Program-made: the position numbers and the translations under genes | NCBI GenBank assembly: GCA_029060585.1 | Contig: JAIDTS010000053.1 | Coordinates: 1 to 5,370, forward strand | Reading direction: 5' to 3' | Length of the DNA stretch: 5,370 nt | Source: Muribaculaceae bacterium | GTDB taxonomy: Bacteria; Bacteroidota; Bacteroidia; Bacteroidales; Muribaculaceae | Part shown: one piece after another, positions 1 to 5,370 of the stretch | Position numbering within the stretch: position 1 is the stretch's first letter | Layout of the letters: each line of letters begins with the position of its first letter | Notes under the pieces: model-generated | The model's input: only the letters and a program-made list of their open reading frames with translations | Told to the model about the DNA's origin: nothing | The model's database searches: none

Positions 1-2639
1 GCGTTTGTGGCCACTATGTCGATTTCAGCCACCTCGCGGAGACCGGCGACGGAATTCGCCCCCTTTCCGGGAACAGACAGCATATCAAACACCCAACTGT
101 CGGTTGAGTCCTTCCCCATCACGAGCCAACGCGACTTGAAAGAGGGAGTTGCGGCACTGTCGGTGTAAAGTGCGCGCAACGCCTCGAGAGCGGGGAGAGT
201 ATCAGAAGAGGCGGAGGGGAATCGCACCAGATTAAAGTTTCCAAGCGCTATGTCGCTCTTCCGGGCCATCATCCTCAATCCGTCGGCATCGTAACGCGGC
301 ATCATCAGCTGACAGACATACCAGTCACTTCCGAGATAGGCGTTGCATACTACGGTCACATCGCGGCGAACGCCCATCACCTCCTGAGCGAACCACAACG
401 GGAAGATATAGTTGTCGCCATCCACAAAAAGAATTGCATCATCATCGAGCGACTCAAGGAGATTAGAGGCGTAGTCGAGAGTAGCGGAGCGGCCGCTACG
501 GTCATGGTCGTCCCAGTTCTGCGCGAGCATCCAAACCGGAACGGCAAAGACCGCGCATAGCGCCAGTCCCCTCGCCCATCGGGCACGAATGGAGCGCAGG
601 AGCATGAGCATTCCGAATGATATCCAGAGGGCGAAAGTCCAAAAACTACCCATAAATGAATAGTCGCGTTCGCGAGGTTCACCGGGCGACTGATTGAGAT
701 AGAACACGATGGCGAGTCCGGTCATAAGGAACAGCACGAGCGACACCCATGCAGTCCAGCGCATACGCATCGCACTACGTGACCTTCCGGAGCCTACGAA
801 AAGCCATATTATACCCAATATACCAACCAGGAAGGGCACGCACCAATAGACATTATGCCCCTTATTATCCTTTCCGAGCTCAGGAGGGAGCTTGGATTGG
901 TCGCCAAGCATAAGATCGTCGAGCGGCGGAATGCCGGTAATGAAGTTGCCGTGATCTATCTCTCCGGTGGAAGGCCGGTCGTTCTGGCGTCCGGAATAGT
1001 TCCACATGAGATAGCGGAGATACATATAGCCGATCTGATATACAGCCATATACGTAAACGACTGCTTATAGGAAGGCCTGAGACCGTACCTCACGATAGG
1101 CGTTCCATCCGCATCACGCCTCGGCACAGCATGGCCGACGGAATCGAACGCCTCTGAGATGCGCACCTGCACCATACTTGCGGAGTCCATCCCGGTCCAG
1201 TCGCGATATGCAGCAAGGTCGCCAGGCGACGAAGCATAAATCCGGGGTAACCACATGTCGAGTTCCGGAGTATAGCGGAGTTCGGAACGAATACCCGTCA
1301 CTACGTAACCTTTCTGCGAATCACTCTCGGAAACACGACGATTAAGCTCCCTGTCGGCATCTGTAAGAAAGCGGGACCGCGACGGAATACGGCCATCTTG
1401 GACCATAGGACGCATCTCGCGGCCTTTCACCTTCAGGGCATTCCACGAATAATCGCGCAGTGTATCGCCCTGCGGACCGACAGAGACGTTCTCGAGACGC
1501 ATCGCCCTGCTATAAGGAGTGCGTCCATAAAATAAAGGATTACTGCCGTATTGACGGCGGTCGAGATAGTCGGCAAGCCTGAACACATCTGAAGGATTAC
1601 CCTCATTCACGGGAGGATTCGCCCAAGCACGGATAGGAATCAATATATATACGGAGAAACCGAGCATAACAGCCGCAAGACTCCAGAAAGCAGCTGACGC
1701 CCCGAGGGATCTACGGCCTATAAGCAATGCCGCCACTACTACCGCAAAGAGAGCGAGAATCCAGAAAGAGAGGGCACCCGACCAATAAGGGAGGCCTAAG
1801 GAATTGACGGCAATCAGGTCGGCCCATGCAGCAACGGCTACGGAGCCGGGCATAAGACCTTTGAGGATAAGCACGACAACGGCACAGCCGATCAGAAACG
1901 CCGCCACAATGCGACCGACACCGGCCTTCTTTCCGGATCTAATGCGAAAAGCCATAATCATCGCCACCGCGGGAAGCGCGAGAAGATTAAGCTGATGCAC
2001 CCCTATAGACAATCCTATCACATACATAAGGGCCACAAGCCAGCGCATACGGGCAGCCCTACTGAATTGAAAGGCCCATCTGAGTGCCATCCAGACCGTA
2101 AGGGCTGAGAGGAACAGCGACATGGCGTAGACCTCGGCCTCCACCGCACTATACCATGCGGAGTCTGACCATGCAAAGCAAAGCGATCCCGCGAGAGAAG
2201 CCACGGATATGGCGGCGGAGCGCCATAGTCTGTCACGACGCGGAGGAAAAATCCAACGCATCAACGATATGCCGACAGAGCATAGAATCATGACAGCGAG
2301 GGCAGTGAAAAGCCCTGACATCATATTGACCACTCGCACCTGAAGCGCGGGATCGGAGAAAAAACAGGATACGAAGCGATGCGTCAAAGCCCAGCCCGGA
2401 TTGCCCGGGGGATGCCCGATCTCGAGACGCAGGGCCGTAAGAAGATATTCCGGGCAATCCCAGTAGGATGCGCCGGGATCGACAGTTAGCCAATAGACAA
2501 TGAGGGATGCGAGAAAGGCGAGCCAGGGAACATAATTGAGAATTGAGAATTGAGAATTGAGAATTATCCGAGATATCCCTGAAGCACACGGATGCACGAG
2601 CCGTGCGTCCCTACTGATTTGTCTAATCGGAGCCTTCAT
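1..2639 (-). CDS. GT117 / DUF2723 multi-pass membrane protein, C-terminus cut by window edge
   Basis: Frame-by-frame reading shows no stop from the ATG at 2639-2637 to the left edge, giving 879 residues without the C-terminus. Family motifs (PF11028, annotated as glycosyltransferase family 117 or protein O-mannosyl-transferase-like) appear in order: WDCPEY at 60-65, GHPPGNPGW at 75-83, WYSAVEAEVYA near 162-172, GVHQLNLL at 213-220, GRQND at 550-554, PRERDY at 655-660 and DGDNYIFPLW at 740-749. About a dozen hydrophobic segments lie between residues 38 and 705, with a large hydrophilic loop near 340-595 and a soluble C-terminal part from about 706. The likely role is a membrane-embedded glycosyl transferase acting at the cytoplasmic membrane; donor and acceptor are unknown. 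The start overlaps the SDR stop by 4 bp and is the only in-frame ATG before the conserved motifs. Residues from about 10 to 35 are encoded by a palindrome and a heptamer array and look unlike the family. Family membership is near certain; the exact N-terminus is less so. Confidence 0.93.
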   Translation of the reverse strand, partial: MKAPIRQISRDARLVHPCASGISRIILNSQFSILNYVPWLAFLASLIVYWLTVDPGASYWDCPEYLLTALRLEIGHPPGNPGWALTHRFVSCFFSDPALQVRVVNMMSGLFTALAVMILCSVGISLMRWIFPPRRDRLWRSAAISVASLAGSLCFAWSDSAWYSAVEAEVYAMSLFLSALTVWMALRWAFQFSRAARMRWLVALMYVIGLSIGVHQLNLLALPAVAMIMAFRIRSGKKAGVGRIVAAFLIGCAVVVLILKGLMPGSVAVAAWADLIAVNSLGLPYWSGALSFWILALFAVVVAALLIGRRSLGASAAFWSLAAVMLGFSVYILIPIRAWANPPVNEGNPSDVFRLADYLDRRQYGSNPLFYGRTPYSRAMRLENVSVGPQGDTLRDYSWNALKVKGREMRPMVQDGRIPSRSRFLTDADRELNRRVSESDSQKGYVVTGIRSELRYTPELDMWLPRIYASSPGDLAAYRDWTGMDSASMVQVRISEAFDSVGHAVPRRDADGTPIVRYGLRPSYKQSFTYMAVYQIGYMYLRYLMWNYSGRQNDRPSTGEIDHGNFITGIPPLDDLMLGDQSKLPPELGKDNKGHNVYWCVPFLVGILGIIWLFVGSGRSRSAMRMRWTAWVSLVLFLMTGLAIVFYLNQSPGEPRERDYSFMGSFWTFALWISFGMLMLLRSIRARWARGLALCAVFAVPVWMLAQNWDDHDRSGRSATLDYASNLLESLDDDAILFVDGDNYIFPLWFAQEVMGVRRDVTVVCNAYLGSDWYVCQLMMPRYDADGLRMMARKSDIALGNFNLVRFPSASSDTLPALEALRALYTDSAATPSFKSRWLVMGKDSTDSWVFDMLSVPGKGANSVAGLREVAEIDIVATN
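2534..2565. repeat. Heptamer tandem array (AATTGAG, 4.6 copies) in the 5' part of the GT117 gene
   Basis: Four perfect copies of the 7-mer AATTGAG plus AATT are seen on the + strand (CTCAATT on the coding strand). It lies about 75 bp inside the GT117 reading frame and is translated as ILNSQFSILN without a stop. It ends directly before the first membrane segment of the protein. The unit length is not a multiple of three, so any copy-number change other than by three units shifts the downstream frame. Confidence 0.93.
2590..2610. repeat. Palindromic repeat (GGATGCACG-AGC-CGTGCGTCC)
   Basis: Two 9-bp arms separated by 3 bp pair with one mismatch. The sequence sits inside the first 20 codons of the GT117 gene, 24 bp from the heptamer array. 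Similar GGACGCACG...CGTGCGTCC palindromes are, from memory, scattered between genes in Bacteroidales genomes; this was not checked. It encodes the RDARLVHP part of the unusual N-terminal extension. It is too short and lacks the T-run expected of a terminator on the coding strand. Confidence 0.7.
2636..2639 (-). promoter_or_regulatory. ATGA stop/start overlap between SDR and GT117 genes
   Basis: The SDR stop TGA (2638-2636) shares bases with the GT117 start ATG (2639-2637). Such ATGA junctions usually indicate translational coupling on a shared mRNA. It is the main reason for choosing this start, since no purine-rich ribosome site precedes it and no other in-frame ATG occurs before the conserved family motifs. 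Confidence 0.75.
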
Positions 2640-3433
2640 TTGACGATGCCTTTGTCGAGAAGACGACGCTTCACCTGCATACGAACCCATGTAGGAGTGA
2701 TTCCGACGAAAAAGATGGCGAGGCGATTGATGAAGCCGTTGACATACTGCTTTTTTCCCTTGAGCATCGCCTTGACGGCCTTCTCGGCGAAACGGTCGGG
2801 TTTCTCAACGGCTCCGAGAGCCACGGCAAGGCGCATAAGATTGTCGGGCAATCCGAAGAGTGAAGTAGCGATTCCCCCGGGGGCGGCTACGGTAGCAGAA
2901 GCGCCGTAGTCCTTAAGTTCATAATGGAGCGAACGGGTGAAGACACGGATATAGGCTTTGGTTGAGGCATACATCGCAAGGCCGGGCATTGGCATCCAGC
3001 AGGACATCGATGACATATTGAGGATATGTCCGGAGCCTCGCTCCTTAAACCTCCTTGCGAAGAAGAGAGAGAGCATAGTCGTAGCCCGCACGTGAAGGTC
3101 GATGAAGCACTCTATCTTCACATCAGGTATGTCCACAAGTTCACGGAAACTGAATATGCCGGCGTTGTTGACGATGAACTCAGGCTCCACATCTTCAGCA
3201 CTGAGAAACACCTCGAGCTTCGAAACTGCGTCGGCCTGTGTGAGGTCGAGAGTGAACGGAAGAGCCCTCACGCCGAATACATCTTCTATAGACGCAGCGG
3301 CCTTACGCAGCGGATCGACAGTGACGCTCACCATCACAAGTGAACAACCACGACGTGCAAGCGCACGGCAGAACTCAATGCCGATACCTCCATCGGCACC
3401 GGTCACCACAGCCCACTTTCCCGTTAATTCCAT
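2636..3433 (-). CDS. SDR-family NAD(P)-dependent oxidoreductase, candidate hydroxysteroid dehydrogenase
   Basis: This 265-residue protein is a classical short-chain dehydrogenase of normal length. The Rossmann dinucleotide motif TGADGGIG is at 11-18, Asp63 follows beta-3 (TLDLT), NNAG is at 89-92, the catalytic Ser is S142 (NMSSMS region), YASTK gives Tyr155 and Lys159, and PGG follows at 185-187. The Asn that normally completes the Asn-Ser-Tyr-Lys tetrad aligns with His114 in the segment IDLHVRA. There is no acidic residue at the end of beta-2 (LVMVSVT), so NAD versus NADP preference is not clear. The C-terminal 35 residues include a hydrophobic stretch (RLAIFFVGITPTWV) followed by many Lys/Arg, which may place it at the membrane. 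Lying after a 5-alpha-reductase-like gene and an OYE gene, it is a good candidate for reducing or oxidising a steroid C3 (or C7, C12, C17) oxygen; 3beta-HSDH is the best guess by analogy. The family call is firm, the substrate inferred. Confidence 0.92.
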   Translation of the reverse strand: MELTGKWAVVTGADGGIGIEFCRALARRGCSLVMVSVTVDPLRKAAASIEDVFGVRALPFTLDLTQADAVSKLEVFLSAEDVEPEFIVNNAGIFSFRELVDIPDVKIECFIDLHVRATTMLSLFFARRFKERGSGHILNMSSMSCWMPMPGLAMYASTKAYIRVFTRSLHYELKDYGASATVAAPGGIATSLFGLPDNLMRLAVALGAVEKPDRFAEKAVKAMLKGKKQYVNGFINRLAIFFVGITPTWVRMQVKRRLLDKGIVK

Positions 3434-3467
3434 AAAGATTAGAGATTAAATATTAAAGATTAAATAT
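3433..3467. repeat. Degenerate heptamer array (TAAAGAT-type, 5 units) touching the SDR start codon
   Basis: Five consecutive 7-bp units (TAAAGAT, TAGAGAT, TAAATAT, TAAAGAT, TAAATAT on the + strand) fill the leader of the SDR gene. On the coding strand they read ATATTTA / ATCTTTA and run into the ATG. The AT-rich tract takes the place where a ribosome binding site would be; no Shine-Dalgarno sequence is present, as is common in Bacteroidota. An effect on SDR translation is plausible but not shown. Confidence 0.85.
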
Positions 3468-3473
3468 TTTGCT

Positions 3474-3536
3474 CTTAGCTCTTAACTCTTCACCCTTAAC
3501 TCTTCACCCTTAACTCTTCACTCTTCACTCTTAATC
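3474..3536. repeat. Degenerate heptamer array (CTTMACY-type, 9 units) over the 3' end of the OYE gene
   Basis: Nine consecutive 7-bp units of CTTAACT, CTTCACC, CTTCACT and close variants are seen on the + strand (AGTTAAG, GGTGAAG, AGTGAAG on the coding strand). Two unit types alternate over part of its length. It covers the last codons of the OYE gene, so IKSEE and the TGA stop are made of repeat units, and it fills the gap as far as the second array at 3433-3467. It has no stable hairpin and does not look like a terminator. Confidence 0.9.
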
Positions 3537-4747
3537 CTTTCTATTTCCTTGCGGATCTTTGGAGGGAGGTCGGAGAGTGTGCAATGGCAGGCCATCTCAC
3601 GGCTATACATGCGTGCGATGCAGTAGTTGACGTGCTCGCAACCACAGTGATGTGCTGCTTCGCGGGCAAGACGGTTTATGAAATCCGGCTCACGGAGCAA
3701 GGCGCGTCCCATCTGCACGAAGTCAAATCCCTCAGAGAGCACTTTTTCCATGCCCTCGCCGTCGACAACTCCCCCGACGTAGATCAAAGGAAGCTTCAGC
3801 TCGGAGCGAAAGCGTTTCGCATCCTCAAGGAAATAAAGCGGTTTGAAGGGTTCTTTGGGAATCATGTATTTTCCCACCATGCGGACGCCGTATTTCAGCC
3901 ACCACTGCTTCATGTAGTAGGTCATGCTGTAGAGCGGCATCTCGCCACGCATCACATACATAGGAGCCTTGCTGACGAAACCGCCGCTAAGCACAATCGC
4001 ATGCGCTCCCAGACGCTCAATCTCCTTCGCAACGGTGATGCAATCGTCAATCTCGAGACCACCCTTGAAGCCATCGCGCATGTTGGTCTTCACAATCACG
4101 CCCATATCGCTTCCGGCAGCCTTCAACACCTCTTCCAGACACATGCGCATGAAGCGCATGCGGGAATCGAGACTGCCTCCGAATTCGTCGCGTCGATGAT
4201 TGGTATAAGGCGAGAGGAACTGGGATATGAGATAGCCATGTCCGGCGTGCACCTCCACGCAGTCGAATCCGGCATCGCGGGCAGTGCGCACGGCATCGCC
4301 GAAGTCGCGGGCCATCTGCTGAAGCTCATCCTTGCGGAGTCCGCGCACGATGGTAGGCGAATATAGGTTGAAGCCGGTAGATGCTCCGACCGGTATACCG
4401 CCGGCCGTCTTTATATGGGTCATATTTCCGCAATGGCCTATCTGAATGGAAGCCTTGGCTCCACGCTCATGGATGCCGTCGGTGATCTCGCGGAGGGAAC
4501 CCACTATCTCCGGACGGAGCCAAAGCTGCGTCTCGAATGAAAGGGCCGAACGGTTGATTCCGGCATAGGCGAGAGTGGTCATGCCGACTCCTCCCTCCGC
4601 TACGCTCCAATGGTAGTCGCGCAGCATTTCCGTGGGATTATTGTCTTTTCCCATGCCTTCGAAAGCCGCGCTGCGGATGGCACGGTTGCGCAACTCCACG
4701 GGTCCTATCCTGCCGGGAGTGAAGAGTCTGTCGAGTGAAGTCACCAT
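3518..4747 (-). CDS. OYE-type NADH:flavin oxidoreductase, candidate 3-oxo-delta4-steroid 5-beta-reductase
   Basis: This 409-residue FMN TIM-barrel ene-reductase (PF00724) has LFTPGRIGPVELRNR at 8-22, EGGVGM at 51-56, QIGHCG at 102-107, VEVHAGHGYL at 164-173 (His167/His170 pair and Tyr172, the usual proton-donor position), FLSPYTNHRRDEFGGS at 177-192, VKTNMRDG at 219-226, VGGV at 324-327 and GRALLREPDF at 347-356 (flavin phosphate loop). It stops after the barrel, so it lacks the C-terminal FAD/NAD(P) domains of BaiCD/BaiH and 2,4-dienoyl-CoA reductase (about 640-670 residues). It keeps a Cys-rich tail: C368, C370, C376, C387 and C389. A Met- and aromatic-rich insertion lies near 261-305. The ATG overlaps the upstream reductase by 7 bp and is close to the expected family N-terminus. 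The last few residues are encoded by a heptamer array. Context points to reduction of an enone in a steroid ring (delta4, or delta1/delta6); other enones, such as those of dietary compounds, remain possible. Confidence 0.93.
   Translation of the reverse strand: MVTSLDRLFTPGRIGPVELRNRAIRSAAFEGMGKDNNPTEMLRDYHWSVAEGGVGMTTLAYAGINRSALSFETQLWLRPEIVGSLREITDGIHERGAKASIQIGHCGNMTHIKTAGGIPVGASTGFNLYSPTIVRGLRKDELQQMARDFGDAVRTARDAGFDCVEVHAGHGYLISQFLSPYTNHRRDEFGGSLDSRMRFMRMCLEEVLKAAGSDMGVIVKTNMRDGFKGGLEIDDCITVAKEIERLGAHAIVLSGGFVSKAPMYVMRGEMPLYSMTYYMKQWWLKYGVRMVGKYMIPKEPFKPLYFLEDAKRFRSELKLPLIYVGGVVDGEGMEKVLSEGFDFVQMGRALLREPDFINRLAREAAHHCGCEHVNYCIARMYSREMACHCTLSDLPPKIRKEIERIKSEE
4741..4747 (-). promoter_or_regulatory. 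7-bp overlap (ATGGTGA) between the 5-alpha-reductase-like and OYE genes
   Basis: The OYE start ATG (4747-4745) lies just before the TGA stop (4743-4741) of the upstream reductase. The overlap implies that the two reductases are made from the same transcript by coupled translation, in roughly linked amounts. Confidence 0.75.
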
Positions 4748-5370
4748 ATGAATGGAATTATGTATTTTCTATTTAGTTTAGTGAATTCCTCGCCAAATTC
4801 CCGCACATAACGGTCATGGAGCGACCTGGCACGCGGAGCGAGGTTGGCAAATGTCCAAAGAGCAAAAATGACACCAGGAAGCGACCATGTGAGCACCGCA
4901 TATCCCACCCATTCGGTAAACTCACCGAAATAGTTGGCAGAAGTCACATAGCGGAACATACCACCTTTAGGGATGTAATGATTGTGGTCGCCGGGACGGC
5001 GGAGATGGCGTATGATATGGTCGGAATGCAGATTGATCAGCATACCGGCAAAGAAAACAACCGTACCGACGAGGAACTTCAGGCTATAGAGCCAGGAAGG
5101 GGGATATGCGTCGACAGGAGAGACATAAAAGAGCCATCCACCGATCAGATATGCGTTGACGACATTGAACACGCACCCCATCAGGATAATCGCGAGGGGC
5201 ATACGGCTTTTCCCCTTAATGAGAAGAGGAAATACAAACGATCGCTGGAAATAGTGGAGCATGAAGAGCGACGCCATAGCGATAAGCGCAGTCTCACCCC
5301 GGCGCGAAGAGCATGCCCAGAGGATGGCCATGCATATGAATACCGGAGCCTCCATCAAGATCCAGCCCAG
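4741..5370 (-). CDS. Steroid 5-alpha-reductase-like membrane protein (3-oxo-5-alpha-steroid 4-dehydrogenase family), 5' end cut
   Basis: The frame is open to the right edge, so 209 residues are visible and the start lies outside; a full protein of about 250 residues is expected. The visible part begins at the family motif LGWILMEAP, where Glu7 aligns with Glu57 of human SRD5A2, and Tyr40 in LHYFQRSFVFPLL aligns with SRD5A2 Tyr91, the residue pair that contacts the steroid C3 ketone. The NADPH-binding C-terminal region is intact: INLHSD at 112-117, YIPKGGMFRYVTSANYFGE at 132-150, EW at 153-154, NLAPRA at 176-181, LHDRYV at 184-189 and RKYIIPFIW at the end. Hydrophobic segments near 8-19, 27-46, 58-82, 97-113 and 150-175 fit a polytopic inner-membrane enzyme. 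The expected reaction is NADPH-dependent reduction of a delta4-3-keto steroid to the 5-alpha product. It overlaps the OYE gene by 7 bp, implying co-translation. A related fatty enoyl or DUF1295-type reductase is the main alternative, made less likely by the conserved Glu/Tyr pair and the neighbours. Confidence 0.9.
   Translation of the reverse strand: MGWILMEAPVFICMAILWACSSRRGETALIAMASLFMLHYFQRSFVFPLLIKGKSRMPLAIILMGCVFNVVNAYLIGGWLFYVSPVDAYPPSWLYSLKFLVGTVVFFAGMLINLHSDHIIRHLRRPGDHNHYIPKGGMFRYVTSANYFGEFTEWVGYAVLTWSLPGVIFALWTFANLAPRARSLHDRYVREFGEEFTKLNRKYIIPFIW

Noticed and set aside
855..1157. 100-residue open frame on the + strand
   Set aside because: It is antisense to the hydrophilic loop of GT117, with no recognisable domain and no start signal.
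2530..2532. ATG directly after the heptamer array as the GT117 start
   Set aside because: It is in a different frame from GT117 and meets a stop after 15 codons.
2018..2589. Two overlapping open frames on the minus strand (2018-2236 and 2233-2589)
   Set aside because: They are other-frame shadows of GT117. Membrane-protein motifs are continuous in the correct frame through this whole stretch.
1..2639. Frameshift or pseudogene in GT117
   Set aside because: The long gene looked fragmented at first because only short open frames begin and end within the window. Reading every codon gave no stop and all motifs in order.
3434..3517. Bacteroidota-type promoter (TTG / TAnnTTTG) for the SDR
   Set aside because: The AT-rich array offers loose partial matches, but none has both boxes at proper spacing; an internal promoter cannot be supported.
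3433..3536. CRISPR array or rho-independent terminator
   Set aside because: Units are 7 bp with no spacers, and there is no GC-rich hairpin followed by T residues.
3584..4366. 260-residue open frame on the + strand
   Set aside because: It lies fully antisense to the OYE gene, whose motifs are clear; the His/Ala-rich translation matches no family and follows from the codon bias of the real gene.
5356..5358. TTG codon as start of the 5-alpha-reductase-like gene
   Set aside because: The frame stays open to the window edge and the upstream residues LGWIL belong to a conserved family motif, so the true start lies outside.

Overview
All four genes in this window are on the minus strand and read from the right edge to the left edge. 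The suggested source is a gut Bacteroidales, perhaps Muribaculaceae or a relative. Reasons: a PF11028 (formerly DUF2723, GT117) membrane protein typical of Bacteroidota, start codons without Shine-Dalgarno sequences, roughly 50% GC, and short 7-bp-period arrays plus a GGACGCACG-type palindrome at gene junctions. The assignment is inferred from sequence features; no search was run.

Layout in transcription order: (1) 5370-4741, a steroid 5-alpha-reductase-like membrane protein (PF02544 type) whose N-terminus lies outside the window; (2) 4747-3518, a single-domain Old Yellow Enzyme (OYE) type NADH:flavin oxidoreductase, overlapping the first gene by 7 bp; (3) 3433-2636, a short-chain dehydrogenase/reductase (SDR), after an 84-bp gap made almost entirely of two heptamer arrays; (4) 2639 to the left edge, a long GT117/DUF2723 multi-membrane protein, overlapping the SDR by 4 bp (ATGA). 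The last gene is open for 879 codons without a stop and leaves the window before its own stop codon.

The main biological point is the trio 5-alpha-reductase + OYE-type ene-reductase + SDR. This is the enzyme set expected for reductive remodelling of a 3-oxo-delta4 steroid: saturation of the C4-C5 double bond to the 5-alpha (allo) or 5-beta series, then reduction or epimerisation at C3. It resembles the 5AR / 5BR / 3beta-HSDH set reported in gut Bacteroidales (Parabacteroides merdae, Odoribacteraceae) for isoallolithocholic acid formation (Sato et al. 2021, recalled and not checked here). Substrate and stereochemistry cannot be read from sequence.

The second point is a set of three heptanucleotide arrays. 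One lies inside the apparent 5' coding part of the GT117 gene, together with a palindromic repeat. Because 7 is not a multiple of 3, gain or loss of a unit there would switch the frame of the whole protein, so this is a candidate phase-variation site. No RNA genes, insertion sequences, CRISPR arrays or convincing terminators were seen, and there is no gene-free stretch above 300 bp.
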